Below, in pieces: positions 31,801 through 55,100 of a stretch of DNA of 64,000 bases; position 1 is the first letter of the stretch, and each line of letters starts with the position of its first letter. The notes under the pieces were generated by a model. It did no database searches. It saw only the letters and a list, made by a program, of their open reading frames with translations, and was not told where the DNA came from. This DNA is from Mesodorylaimus sp. YZB2_4. Taxonomy: Eukaryota; Nematoda; Enoplea; Dorylaimida; Dorylaimidae. The stretch is taken from the NCBI GenBank assembly GCA_030248295.1, contig JASANH010000142.1:186001-250000 (forward strand), given 5' to 3'. The position numbers and the translations under genes were made by a program.

Positions 31801-32878
31801 ACCGGGGTTGGGGTCTGGGTTGACTGGGTATTTAAGCCAAATTGGGCTAGTATGTAGGCTACACGTGCATACTGTAGTACGCCGATGGTACAGTGGTCAG
31901 CTCGGCGTAATTAGCTGGTTCGATCCCTGCCCGAGGCTCTAATTTTTGTATATTTCTGAACGTAAATTCTCGCTGTGAGGCTCTTGACTTCAGGCGCAGG
32001 GTATAACCCGTCAAAATGATGTTTCAGCAGGAAACTAGTCAGGGACTTCTCTTTCTTGGGTTTTTAAGGAAGGAGTTCCTAATTACCTCAAATTTATAAT
32101 CTTACCAGCTCTGGTCTAAGCTGTTGATCACCCTGATCAGTGATTTGTGATGGATTAACCGTTGTACCATTGACAGATGGGTTCGTCCAAATTCTACCCG
32201 ACTGGATGTTTGCCACGCGTGCAGGAATGGTTTAGCAAGAATATGGTCATTGTCGGGTCCATCGCTGTTGCAGTTGCAGTGCTGGAGGTGAGTGCAATCA
32301 AACGTGGCTAAAGTGTCTTTTTTATAGCGAGGCGTCGATAAATGCAGCAAAATATATTGCGAAGGATGTTTAATAAGAGGAAAAGCTTGGATTGAGAGAA
32401 ATTTCGCTGTCCTTGGAGTACTTTTTTTCGCTATAGTAATAATTGAAGTAAGATATGTGGAGTGAGAAGAAAAAAATGTTGAATGAAATATGAATATTTT
32501 TGTCTTGAATGCGAATAACTTACTAACTAATCGTAATTTGATGAAATTATACTATAGATTTTGAAAATCGATATTTTAAGTTTTACAGTTTTGAATATTA
32601 ATAGTTTGAAAAATGCATTTGAATTAATTAGCATGTTTTTATGCTGCTGTGTAATTTTTGCGTGTCAGCAGATGCATAATTTTAGTTTTGTAGGAAAATG
32701 ATCAGTGCAAGTTTAGGTTTTTAGGAATTGAATGCTTGCTTTTTATTTTGAAAATTTAAAAAATAATAGAATTTTAAAATTGTAGATATTGGGCATTTGT
32801 TTCGCACAAAATCTACGCAGTGACATATTTGCGCAACGTGCACGTTGGCAATATCAAGCGTCATCATCGAGAGCATAA
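28830..32878 (+). CDS. Tetraspanin, TSPAN5/14-like (284 aa)
   Basis: Seven exons, all phase 0: 28830-28934, 29310-29507, 29559-29633, 29726-29824, 29886-30059, 32177-32287 and 32786-32878. Four membrane helices are visible: CVKYLVFGFNVIFW..IIGLTVLLVGIW; WILILVGFVTFIIGFSGCVG; YSALVGILLLVELTFGILGF; and VIVGSIAVAVAVLEILGICF. The large extracellular loop has NCCGIHGPNDWDMNIYFN, GVPFSCC and PTGCLP, with the CCG signature. The C-terminal FAQNLRSDIFAQRARW matches TSPAN5/14-type proteins (TspanC8), which escort the protease ADAM10. Unlike those, the loop here has six cysteines, not eight: the positions after IYFN and before GVPF are not cysteine. Intron 5 is 2.1 kb, far longer than the others, and holds a strong hairpin and repeat fragments. 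Tetraspanins organise membrane-protein complexes; the partner is inferred. Confidence 0.9.
31282..31394 (+). repeat. Long near-perfect hairpin in tetraspanin intron 5
   Basis: Arm 31282-31313 pairs with arm 31363-31394 over 32 positions, with two mismatches and two G-U pairs if transcribed, and a 49-nt loop. It could be a fold-back repeat or a precursor-microRNA-like hairpin processed from the intron. The size of stem plus loop is within the range of animal pre-miRNAs with long loops, but conservation is unknown. Confidence 0.8.
31790..31850 (+). mobile_element. Isolated hAT-like element end
   Basis: TAGCGTTCGACCGGGG at about 31792-31807 is the same terminal motif that starts the complete element at 45694. 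The opposite end was not found nearby, so this is a fragment or a solo end. Confidence 0.5.
31880..31945 (+). other. tRNA-like block with A- and B-box motifs
   Basis: GGTACAGTGGTCAGCTC looks like an A box and GGTTCGATCCC is a good B box, spaced about 30 nt apart. The spacing is too short for an intact anticodon arm, so this is a tRNA-derived repeat or tRNA pseudogene rather than a functional tRNA gene. Confidence 0.5.
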
Positions 32879-33474
32879 TCACGGCCATGAAGAGGACACT
32901 GTGCATTGGAATATATTGTCATGTGAATTGCATGACATTCCTTGATTTGCCTTTTTTGAATTAATGAATATCAACTGGTTTTTTTCGGATTCTTTCTGAC
33001 TATATTTTGGTTTGGACTTTGGGGATTTAATGCATTCATTCTGAGAGTAGCCAAAGATGATTTCGTTTTCCTTTTTTCTCTTTTCTACACTCTTTAAGAA
33101 CGTTATCGGGTGATTACCACTGCTTAGGAAGAAAGTGTATAGAAGTGTGTGTTTTTAGTAGTTGCATCGGTGCTTTGTAAAGTGGTGTTTCTTTTCTTTT
33201 CTAACTGCGCTTTTTAATATTGTTTTGAGTGATTGCGAATGTAAAAGTTGCAATTTGTAGTTTCGATTGAAAGTAAATGGTCCGGAAATGATGTGGTCGG
33301 CAGTTTGATTTCCCGGGTTTTGAAACCGGTGGTGACTGCTTATGACAAAACGAGTGTGACGAGAGGTGCGCGTTTGGACCCCCGGGTCGGATTTCTAGGC
33401 TTCTCCTTTCAAGATTGATTAGTGACTTGGTTTTTGTTCAGAAGAGTTCCTGGTTCAGTTGAGGTGCGTTGATA
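32879..33474. other. Intergenic between tetraspanin and PP2A catalytic gene
   Basis: AT-rich; holds the 3' UTR of the tetraspanin gene and the promoter region of the next gene on the same strand. Nothing more is recognised. Confidence 0.4.
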
Positions 33475-35318
<1,844 letters not shown>

Positions 35319-35634
35319 TAGGAAAGAGGATGGCTTAGTTAAATGGTGGAAAATTTTGATTACGTAACTTACCTTTAGAAATGAAAAAAAAAACATTTTT
35401 CCAGCGTTTTTATGAAACAATTTGACGTTGCCAGCTTATTGGAAGCGTTTTTGGCTTTATGAAACGATAATAAGTATTTGTTAGGAATTGTGTTCTTTCT
35501 GATCTACTTTATCTATTCGTTCAAGTAAATGACACGTTTTCGATCGATGAGTGCTCTGTGTCCTGGCGATCTCGCTTGTGTCTCGGTCGTTGCTGCTAGT
35601 TGGCGAATTTGACTAGCCTTTCCTACTGTAGGAT
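35319..35634. other. 3' flank of the PP2A catalytic gene
   Basis: AT-rich 3' UTR-like sequence of about 315 bp before the dispersed repeat. Nothing else is seen. Confidence 0.4.
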
Positions 35635-36470
35635 GGAACAAGTGCAGGAATTCTCATCGAATTGGAAGAAAATGAAGGAGTCGGTGGCGATGGAAGGCAA
35701 GAGTAGGGATGGGGAGGCGGAGAGGCAAGGCGTGGCGAGGAAGAGAAGGAAGAAAGTGGAGGGCAGTGAAGGCACGTCGGTGCAAGTGGTGGATAGACCG
35801 AGGTAAGGATGGGTCCAGCATCAGCCGATCCGATCCGACCCTACGCCTTTGGCACCAGGGCCTCTGAAGCATCGCTGTCACTGTCTATCGCATACAGGAG
35901 AAGTAATCACAGATGGGGTGTGGGTGTGCCAAGCTTTATCGGAATGCAGTCCTAGGACGTCCTGTCCCTGCATTGGCAGTGGACCCTCCGTCTTTGGGGA
36001 TGACGTCTTTGGCACCAGCCTGCCCTGCTTCCTCGCTGTCACTCTATCATACACAGGAGAACAACCACAGATGGGGTGTGGGTGGGGTTAGCTCTATCGG
36101 AATGCAGTCCTGGACACCCTGTCCCTGCATTGGCAGTGTAATCTGAGCATCGTGTTTTCAGGAGTGATCTGACTGACAGGGTTGCACTGGGGCTGCCTAG
36201 GTGCACACAAATGGAGCCCAAGGTTCAAAGAAAGATGTACAGAAGTGAGCCTTTCGACAGCATCAGCACGACGATGCAGTGTGTGCATATGGCCGACTGT
36301 TAATAGGCTGATGGCCTACATTGGCCACCGACATCCATTGTAGATGCTCGTCTGAATAGAGTCGGCATTGCAGCGTCACCCGCCAGTGCGATGTATCAGC
36401 CATGCATCTGATTGGATGGCTTGGTTGGGTGCCTGTGTTTTGGTCACTCCATCGAATCATAGAGAGAGAA
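35635..36470 (+). repeat. Dispersed repeat of about 0.83 kb, copy 2
   Basis: This is the plus-strand partner of 15120-15958. It includes the open frame QVQEF.SN.KKMKES to VVDRPR, which ends at GAG|GTAAGGA (donor at 35804-35805), and the GTTTTGGTCACTCCATCGA end. It has one fewer spacer segment than copy 1 around 36000. The peptide differs by a few substitutions (for example L/S, R/W and R/S), so there is no clear sign of protein-level constraint. Confidence 0.75.
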
Positions 36471-37241
36471 CCTGGGTGGTGATACTGTGTCCCTTATGTT
36501 GGTAATGTGGAGGGACCCGTGCCAAAGATGGTGTCGATCTATGATACCTTTCTGTCTCGGGAATCGCATCAGCCGTAGGGAGCAGGGGATGGTGTTGATG
36601 ACGGCCAGTGGTGGTGCTAGTTTGCGTGTAAAGCAGTCGTGCTGATTCTGTCGAACAGGATGTTCAAGAAAGAACGTTTGGCGTTTTACCTCCTTTCGGC
36701 AGCCAAGAACAGACGACCCCGTGAAGTCTTGTGTTCGACTTGCATTGTCATTCCTGCTGTGCTGATGACGTCGAAACATTCATTTCTGCTCTGCACGGCT
36801 CCTTATGATACCTCCCCTCTTGTGTGCGTGGCCGGAACTCTGCGGGCAATGGTGAGGGAGTATTGGAACCCCGTCGGATTGATGTTTCAGCCGCTGGTCC
36901 ATTTGATAGGGAAGAAGAATAATTTGCACATAAATTTGAAATTCGTATGAAAAAACTGTAGCTGGTTTTCCTTGACCAGAAACCTAATTTAGCTCCTGCT
37001 GGCGATTATGACACACACTTACTTTTTCAGACTCGGGGGGGGGGGGCGAGGGGACTTATTAGCAAATCAATGGCATGTCAGGAGGACTGACCACCCTTCC
37101 TAGGGTCTGTCTGCCATTCCACTAAACTAGGGTAGGGTCCTAGTAGGCAAGGAATAATGAGCATTCACGATAAAGGGCTGGTTTGCCTAGTGGTAGGGGA
37201 TCAATTACTTTGCAGTCGCCACTGATCTTCTGGCATTTCAG
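36471..37241. other. Repeat-like DNA upstream of REXO4 exons
   Basis: Contains one copy of the recurrent motif TTGATGTTTCAG (36879-36890) and a G run at about 37030. The first exon of the REXO4 gene should lie here or further left but was not recognised. Confidence 0.4.
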
Positions 37242-38881
37242 ATTGACCAAAGTGTTGGCGATGGATTGCGAGTTTGTAGGCGTTGGCCAGGATGGCATGG
37301 ATAACATGGTTGCCGTAAGTGCTTGCTGTTGTCAAGTGGGGCTAATTTGATCAGACCAGGTATTTGCTTTTCAGCGCATTTCGATCGTCAATGCCCACGG
37401 TGAGTGCGTGTACGACAAGTACGTCAAACCGACCGAACCAGTCACTGACTACAGGACTGCGGTCAGTGGAATTCGGGAAGAGAACTTGGCGACGGGTAAG
37501 GACTGTTGTGGGGTGCCGAGGGGATACTGTTCCAGTCTCCCGCCAATTTTTGAATTTGAATTTTTTGGCGGGAGGATATGTAGGTTTTCGATTAGTGACT
37601 GCGCTTTCTAGCCGTAATTCACTGTTTTTTCTTATCGAAAGTCCATCGTCTCAGCATGCACTAAAACTGATCCATGAGACACGGGGGCCAGCATCGACCC
37701 ATCTGCCCATACAGTATCGTTGCCCGACAGTAAAGGGGCGGAAAATAACCGATCCAGCAGAATGGGTCAATGCTGACCCAGGGGTATGGGTACGTGCACA
37801 GGGGCTTCACTGTACCCTAAATCTTGCGACATCCGAGTCCTATCCCACATCTGAGCGAAATGGCCGTCTTGAACTTGGGACATGTCCTAGTGTAACCAAG
37901 CCTGGCAGGCGTAGGAGGGAGGCGACTACGACTCCGACTGGAGCAGGATAGTCTTGCGACTATACCTACGGCTGAAACATCAACCCGAGGGGTTGACGTC
38001 CCAGCCAGGGGAGAGTATCGATTACTCTCTCCCACTCGCCATGGCCTACCAGGCACGAGGGTTACACTAGGCGGTTGTGGAGGAGGAGGGGCCAAAGCTT
38101 GAGGAAAACCAATGGAATAAGATCACTCTATAGTTTTGAATTAACCAAGCATAAATTGTGATCAGGGTAGCAAGCAATGGTCCTATGTCTCTGCGCTTGG
38201 TTACATCTTTTTGTTTCAGGCGATGAATTCGCTTGTGTTCAGAAAGAAGTGTCAGATCTGATCGAAGGGCATCGAATGGTCGGCCATGCAATTCACCACG
38301 ATTTCAAGGTATTATTGTTTTATTACATCTCATTCTTGGCTTGACTCATGTTTTTTCAGGTCCTACATTTGTCGCATCCGAAAAAGGAAATTAGGGACAC
38401 ATCGAAGTACAAGGCATTTCGAGCCATCGCCAGAACCAAGTTCCCGTCCTTGAAGAAGTTATGTCGCCTGGTTCTGGGCAGTCGGATCCAAGAAGGCGAA
38501 CATGATTCGGTGAGTAGTTGGCCTTGGTCTTAATTTCCCATTTGCACCAAGTCGAAGCCAACGTTTAGTCCATCTAAACACCAAAAGATGAGTGGGGACC
38601 GCAAAGTAATTGGTCCTCTACCATTTCAGGTGTGTGACGCTCGATCCGCTATGCAATTGTACCAGTTGCATAAACGTGATTGGGAAGCCAGGATACGCGA
38701 TCCGAGTGCCAAGACCAAAACCCTCGTCTCGATGGACACCAATCCAATGTTCAGTGTCGAAAATGGGATGCGAGTGAACAAAGTGTCCAGTGCGAGGTAT
38801 AGGCACCAGAAAAGGGACCATAGTAGAGGCAAGAGGGGGAACGGGTCCGTGCGGGGACGTGGACGAAAGAGGAAGCGATAG
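37242..38881 (+). CDS. REXO4: REXO4-type DEDDh 3'-5' exonuclease, N-terminal exon(s) missing
   Basis: Five exons in phase: 37242-37314, 37375-37495, 38220-38308, 38360-38509 and 38630-38881. The first visible exon starts in phase 2 after TGGCATTTCAG, so at least one upstream exon encoding the usual lysine-rich N-terminus is not identified. Exonuclease motifs: LAMDCEFVGVG (Exo I, D and E), GHAIHHDFKVL (Exo II, D) and EHDSVCDARSAMQLY (Exo III, H and D). CVYDKYVKPTEPVTDYRTAV followed by SGI is the family signature; YVKPTEPVTDYRTAVSGIR also occurs in human REXO4. The C-terminus is basic (RGRGRKRKR), a likely nuclear or nucleolar signal. The family acts in rRNA processing, including ITS1 trimming in yeast Rex4. 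The second intron carries a complete MITE (37891-38066). Confidence 0.92.
37891..38066. mobile_element. MITE family M1, best-preserved copy (4-bp TSD CTAG)
   Basis: 176 bp, starting TGTAACC and ending GGTTACA, flanked by CTAG on both sides (37887-37890 and 38067-38070). With the palindromic target included, the ends read CCTAGTGTAACC and its exact reverse complement. The interior has GAAACATCAACCCGAGGGG and a gggagagtatcgat..ctctccc palindrome. It lies in an intron of the REXO4 gene. Confidence 0.85.
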
Positions 38882-39622
38882 TCACTTTGTGCGATTGATT
38901 GATTTATCGATCGATTATCGATTGATTTGTGGATTGATGACGCTAGTAAAAATACTTTTTCAAACGACCCAAATATTTGTGTGCATTTTATTCAAGATAC
39001 ATTTACTGGTGCCCACTCGCCTTGCCCCAAAGACTACCAACGCCTCATAAATTCGCTCTAGAATCAATAATCGCTTTGCTGTGCACGCACACTTCTTTCA
39101 TCAAAATATAACCTAAACCCAATATTTGCCTAACGATGACCCTAAATATTTGTAGATTCAACAACACAAAAAATTCTTAGACCAAAGAGATACACCCGTT
39201 AGTGTAACGTAGACACGAGCATAAACGAAGAAAAATTTCAGAACTTCACCTCTACCCAGCCGGAAAGTCAGACAAAGGCGCACAGCGCTCGGGCCAAAAG
39301 TGCTGCTATTAAACGGATGACGGAGGAAAAAAAGATAAATTCTTCACACCGGTTGGTAAAGGTCCTGTGTCCTAGTATCGCCTAAATTTGTACCAACGGA
39401 TTTTTAACGAACTATACTTTACCTATTTTATGAAAATCTATTACCAGTCATCGCTCAGGCAAGTCAGCCACCTCCGCCCTACGTGAATGCGCTCACAAAA
39501 AGGTCCTACTTCCCCCAACGGAATTGATACATAATGATTACGAGAAAAAAAAACAAAGTTGAAATGCAAGTAACTCGTTTTCGCCCCCTCATCAACTGCT
39601 TCGTACTTGCTTCTTACGTCCT
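38882..39622. other. Convergent 3' region between REXO4 and CNBP-like genes
   Basis: The two genes point towards each other; this holds both 3' UTRs. A small run of ATCGATT repeats lies at about 38895-38935. No other gene is seen. Confidence 0.45.
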
Positions 39623-40626
39623 TTAGGCGTGAACATCGTTGGCAGCGCGACGGCAGTCTCGCTCCAAATGGTCGGTAGCGTTACATCTGAAAAGAATATT
39701 TTTTATAGCTTTTTTATTTTTAAACAAAAAAGGCTTACTTCGCGCAGCGGAAGATCAAACCGCCTTCTCCATCCTCGTTTCCCACGTTGTTACCTTCAGA
39801 TTTATCCGGGCAATTGCGAGAGATATGACCCGCTCCGCCGCAGACGTAACATTTCTTATTGTCAGTTTCACCATCAGGACATTCGCGAGAAATATGACCG
39901 ACTTTGCCGCAAGCGTAGCACTGAAAAGTAATCTTTGTAGAAAAGTTCGCGATGAATAAATGTAAACTTACTTTACGATCATCTCCACCACCGCTATTCG
40001 TACGTGGACACTCGCGAGCAAAATGACCGGAACGACCGCAGCTGAAACAAGTCGAACCGCCGCCGCCGCCGCCCATTTTGTTCCCAAATCCAGGTCCGTC
40101 CATCGAGGCGTCCGGACATTCGCGAGCCAAATGACCTACTTTGCCGCACGTGTAACAAGTGCCTAGAAAATGGGAGGGCGCTATGAATCAGTGACTGGAA
40201 GGCTAAATAAGAATGGTCTCGATTAAAAACACTGACATACCGGGGTCCCCGGCATTGATGTTCGGACAGTCCTTAGCGATGTGACCGCTTTCGTTACAAC
40301 GATAGCAACGATCTTCCGATTCACGACAGTCGCGAGCCAAATGTCCAAAACGATTGCAACGATAACAGCGTTCTAAAAAATGAAGGATTTTGACCGAAAA
40401 TTTTTATTAAATTAAAAATGCCTTACCCGAACGTGCTCCGCCACCACCTCCACCCCGACCACGACCACCACGCATTCCACCGCCTCCTTGGCCGCCGAAA
40501 GATGCTGCTTGCGGGCATTCGCGAGCGAAATGTCCTGAAATGGGCAAAACGTCAAGTATCAGGGTTTTTTTCGCAAAAACTTTTAAAAAGAACCCTACCT
40601 TTCTTATGACAACGATAGCATTCCAT
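39623..40626 (-). CDS. CNBP: CNBP-like CCHC zinc-knuckle protein with eight knuckles (234 aa)
   Basis: Six exons on the minus strand: 40626-40599, 40534-40427, 40372-40241, 40162-39972, 39920-39739 and 39686-39623. Reading exon 5 through would end at CAK-stop, but a GTAAGC donor in that position and a TTTTCAG acceptor at 39687 give a further 64-nt exon that completes an eighth knuckle, [14 protein letters not shown]. The knuckles (CX2CX4HX4C) in order are [98 protein letters not shown] and the spliced eighth. A glycine/arginine-rich stretch after knuckle 1 matches the RGG box of CNBP. The usual count is seven. CNBP proteins bind G-rich single-stranded RNA and DNA and promote translation. Confidence 0.92.
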
Positions 40627-42080
40627 TTTAGATTTTCTCGTGCAGCATCACACGTTTTCGAGATCTACCCAAAGTGCAATTGTCGCACTTTCCAACAACA
40701 AAACGCCCGCTTCGACAAAAACCACACCCGTTCGCACACCACCCGAACCAACTGCTCGTTTTGATTGTTCCGAACCACGATAACTAGCAACGGAGCTAAA
40801 AGGAAAAACCACACCACATTTTACACCTTCCCGTAAAAAGCAACCCGGTTAAAAACCCTAATACAGTTGCGAAGTTCAAAACTTCTCAATTATAAAAATT
40901 CCACCCACGCAATTTGGCAATTCCCCCGCCCTCGACAGAAAGAAAAACACGTGCATTGCAAATTTTCCTTTGAAATTCGAAAAACACACGGTCGGAAAAA
41001 TTTTTTCTCAAACCCCCGACAAATGACCTTATTCGAAAAGATCGCTGACCCTTGCAAAAGTTCAAACTTGCTTACGAAACAAAAGAACATGGAATGAATG
41101 CCCGGAAATGAAATGAATGAAGTGAAATTAGCATATCGAGCGCAAAGAGAGGCGGGTCAAATTGATATAAGCAGCTAGAAATGTTCTCCCAGAGCGATCA
41201 ATTTAAAAGGCAGTTTTGGCGGGAAAAGCATAAAAAAGCTCTGAGCTCTCAAAATTAATATTCATTAATATTTATGCAGTCAGGTAGATAAGTTTTCGTT
41301 CTCACAATCAAATTTGTGTGTGCGTGTTTTTTGTGATTTAGTGTAAAGTGTCGAAACGCGGGACGCGGGACGACATAAGAAACGTGTGGTGGGAATGGAT
41401 AGGTCTGGTTGGGCGATAGCATGTTCCATGTCAGTGAATGCTGAATCTTCATCTAGCATGCCATGGCGAAGAGTCATCCGGGAAGTGTATAACAAAACCT
41501 CGTCCTGTCAGTCTCTGAACTTTTGTCTTTTCACGTTTGCCAATACGCATTCAAACACGTTGGAAAAGAGCACTTTTTGACAAGCGTTAAGCCCGGGCCA
41601 GCCTAGACGACGGTTGTCAATGATGTCAATTGGTGACGTCAATAAAAAAACTTCACACCTTGAACTTGAAAACGGCAAACGAAGAAAGTATATGCACGAA
41701 TTTAAGAATCTTTAGAAAAGTTGGCTCAAATTTCTATCTAACGTATCTACATGTTGCGTGAATAAACTGCCTCGCCTCGCAACGAAAATTGCATTCTGGA
41801 ACATAGGAAGGAGAACGAGAAAATTTGAATAGACTCATTCTCCCGCCAAATATACGAGGCTGCTTATGACAAAAAAGCCTCAATAGACAGCGTTTTTGTG
41901 CGCGTTGCGGTTCGTGATTCGTCCATTTCGACTCGAGTTTTGAGACTTTTCGGAAAGCGAGTTGATGTTTGTAATTTGCCATAAACGGTAATTTCATTTC
42001 ATTTTACGTTTTTTCGACTAAATTTTTTCGACTGGACAACAAAAAAATTTGATTCGTAGTTTTCTGACATCAACGTCGTA
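40627..42080. other. Divergent intergenic region of CNBP-like and SRPK genes
   Basis: The start codons of the two genes lie 1.45 kb apart on opposite strands, so this is a shared promoter region or two close promoters. No exon is recognised; first non-coding exons could be present. Confidence 0.4.
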
Positions 42081-51227
<9,147 letters not shown>

Positions 51228-52130
51228 ATGGACGTTGGGCATTTTGGGGTTCGTGTAGGTGATATTACCATCCATGGTTTTTCTTCTGTTTTTTAATCAT
51301 CTCCACGCCGCGTGCACCCAAATTTCATGTAGAATCGGCAAACGCATTTGTGGAAAAGTTGTAGATGAGCGAAGACGCAGCTTTGCTTTTTTTGTCAAGT
51401 TTTCTTCTATCACAAACGGACTTAAAAAATTTATGTACAGCATTTTTAGGATAGCTGTAAGTCATGCTTTTTTCTGTGAGTTTGACTAATTGGTATTCTT
51501 GTGTTCTTAGACGTGTATCGGCGAGTTTTTTTATCTCAGCGCCATTTCTTTTGGCAGATCGTGATTTGGTGTGGAGAAAAAGGGAGTTAGCGATTCGCTC
51601 TTTTTTTATATTGCTTAACCCGCGTTTCGAGAATCGGTTTTCTTACTCAGTCGCATTTTTTCCTGTAATTAAGAATTTTCGCTCTTTGAAATAGGAGAAT
51701 GACGATTTCGGACTAATCTCTGTTTCGGCATTCTTTTTTTTGAAAATCATTTACTGACCTTGCTTTTATGTTGTCCAAGTTAGAAATTGGTGTTGTGTAA
51801 TTAAAAAGTGTGCCGTTTAACGTGACGCCTCGAACCCCTCAATTGTGCGCATGACCCTTTTTGTTTGTGATTTGTTTTCGTGCAGGAAAAAACGCTTTAG
51901 AAAGTCAGCTAAATGACAATGTCATAAAAAACAACAAAAAAGCACTAGCAAGGACGGGAATAAAGGTGCAGCAAAAAGGATGTTACAATCATGCGAGGCT
52001 AATGGCTACTGTACACCATTCCTAGGTCTCCAATAAAAAATCTAACTGATAAGGAAATGATAACGTATAAAAATTTATCAGCTCATAAAAAGCAAGGCCA
52101 TGAAGAAATGTCATTTGAATAATCTAATGT
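51228..52130. other. Convergent 3' region between SRPK and Ly-6-type genes
   Basis: AT-rich 3' UTR-like sequence of both converging genes. No additional gene was found. Confidence 0.4.
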
Positions 52131-55100
52131 TCATAATCGAAGTAGGAAGGCACCGGCCACGAAACCGAGCAGACTGAAGAACAAGGTGGTTGACTTAGCT
52201 CCATGCAAATTGATTGCCGAATTGCAGTAATCTTTTTTGCAGAAATGAGATTGTCCCTTGATGTAGCCACGACCGCCTTCCTCGCCCTTCGTCCAGTACA
52301 GTTGAATGTGCGGTTGGGGAGCCCAGTCGGGGTCCTCGCCTTCCAAAGGCACATTTGTATCCTTCGTGCAACCCTTGGCGATTATGTCGTGACCTAAACG
52401 GGAGGATGGGTGAATCGGGCAGGGGAAGACTATTCCTAGCTACCCCCTCCACTCCTGCCCTGAGGCCGTATTCTCGAAAGTTGGCTGGAAAACAGTGAGC
52501 TGACTGAAAAAACCCATCGAGGTCATCCCTAAATTTCCGATGAGGTGAGCGTGATATTTCCGCGCGAGCTCACCCCAATATTCCAGTGAGGTGACAGGAG
52601 AAAGGCCTAACGGAATTGTGCTATTCTCGAAACACTTGGTGGACGGGAAGTTGGGGTCAGCGTGAAAGAGCAGTTTCAATGGCGCACAGTGCCTCTTCTA
52701 TTCACCAGCGTAGACGACTCAACCTAGGACGACTGATGACTGGTTGAATATAGGTTTGCCGCCGTTTTATAATTACGGGACAGCACAGGCGATATACGTA
52801 AAAACAGGGTAACTAAACTAGCGTTCAGCAAAGTCCATCGGTGCTTTTGTAGTATGCAGTACACCAACCATTAAACTATTGTAAGCCCCGACAAATTCCA
52901 GTAGAACAAAAGAAATGTTTACCAAAAGAGCCGAAAGAAATGTGAACTTGAATCCACAAGACGCAGAGGGCTGTACAAAATCAAGACAAAAGAGCAAAAA
53001 AGTGGACGCAGCGGACTAAACGCCCAGAAAATGATGACTTGAGGCTTGCTCGGTCCCAATGCGGGGCAGTGTCAGGTTGATCTTAATTCTACAAAAGGAA
53101 CCATACGGGCTAGAAAAATGGTCTTTGTAGATACTTAGTTTGCCACATAAGGAGATGCCGGCTGTGCCTGTTTATGGTCATTCGAGCACTATAGTCTTCC
53201 CTACGCGTCAAAACAAGCTAATAGAAGCATCAGATTACTCCTAACTCTTCAGCAAAGTCTTATGCAAAGGGGATTCGGATCTTCTTCGCTTGAATGAGAC
53301 CAATGAGATTGTATGCCCTCATAAACTGCGGTCCCAAAGGGGCCCCTAATCAGCAGTTGTCGCACGACATTAGCTTGCGACATGCCTCATCAGCTGCTAT
53401 CGCAATTTCCCCAGGCTCTCGGAAATTCTCGCATGTTCCAGTCTTTGGTCAAGTGACGCAGCACAGCATGGCATAGTCGATAGTCACCGTCCATGGTCCA
53501 TGATAAATGCTTCGTCAGTAGAACCTGGCCATCCAACAACGATAGTCATGAAGTTTAGGGCCGTTGACAATCATGGATGTAAATCATTCTCATGGAGCAG
53601 CTTTAGACTCGGTAACAGGAAAACAGTGACAGTAATACATTCGAGAATAGCTATCCCAGTCACCTCAATGGAAAAGTGCTCGGTGAGCGGAAGATCTCGC
53701 TGGAAAACGTTTTGAGAATACGGCCTCAGATCTATGCACATGGGGTGCCTGGTTGGTGGTGGGTAAGAAAAGAGAGAACTACAGTATTACACCCTTGGCC
53801 AGGAAACGTTAACCTGTCAGTTTGATGTTTCAGCCGCAAATGAAGTCCTGGACTCGCATTCGGCACTGCCAGACTTGGTAGAAGTGGGTCACACTCAAGA
53901 ATGGCCACTAGAATCCAGACGAGCCAGCAAGTAGACACCCTGGAGACAATGACTTACGTGTGTCGACCACCTTGTAGCAGTAACCCTCGCAGCTCGTCTG
54001 GCCACTGGCGCAGTTATCCGAATCTCGCCCCAAGCACACGTGACACTTGATAGAGCCATCTGCAAAACAAAAAGAGATTCGATAAAGTCAAAAAATGGCG
54101 GGAAAATCTGCAGAAATTTATCATATAAATTACATTCTGACTATCTGATTCATAGAGAGCTGAATGAGTGCTAAGAAAATGCAATGGTGAAGGACACAAA
54201 GTCCGAGCACCTCATTTTCTCGATTATCAGTTCCAGGGCTCATTTTTATGTTTTCTTCCCTCCAAGTATGGGCACGGTCGGCTGGGTTAGAGGAGGTTTG
54301 GGGGGGGGGGGGGGGTTAGATAAGATCAGATCGCCTAAGCCTGATCTGATTGCGTGTGAGACAGGTCAGGCCAGGTCAGGTTTGGGTCGATTCGAGTGAG
54401 TGAGTTGTATGACCGTTTACATACAGTACTGTCTGGACAATGGCCTGTGCTTGGAGGTCAGGTCTTGGTCCAGCCCACACAATTTGATCGCTTTTGCTCG
54501 CTTCCTTTTCTTTCTGCTGGACCTGAGGGGGGTTTCGAGCGGAAGTGTTCAATGTCCTGGCCGGCCCAAACAGGGGGGTTTACCCCCTCCCCCCTACTTG
54601 CCCCCTCTCTTATTTCCATTTCACCTGTACCTGCACATGTGCATAGCATATGCCATACATGTGGCTATCTCGTGCCTCATTTCTAACAACCCCACGCAGT
54701 ACCAGCATCCTCACTTTGCCAGTACACGCCCGCCACCATGGGGGGGGGGACGTCAACCACTTGCGCGGTAGAAACAAGCCCAGCCTCCGATGACGACTGT
54801 CTATCATGTGTGTATCTGTGCCTGACTGTTCGAAAAAATGATGAAAATCTGAATCAGGATTAGCCACAAATTAAAACCCCAATTCACATTATATCATCAC
54901 CGATCGTCAATCCACATCCACAAATCTAAATTAGAATCACACTGGCTTTGGCTGATCAAGACGTGGATCGATCCGACCTTCATAATGCCACGACTCATCA
55001 GTTTCTGATGTGTGCTCGCCTGCAATATCACTATTGCAAATTAAGTGATGCAATAGAATTCGATTCGAAAAATCGAATTTATTGTCCAAGTCGGACCTCT

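Noticed and set aside
31880..31945. Functional tRNA gene
   Set aside because: A and B boxes are present but the distance is too short for a normal anticodon arm and no acceptor stem pairs.
36765..36790. Second hammerhead-like motif CTGATGACGTCGAAAC
   Set aside because: There is no room for stem II between the two boxes.
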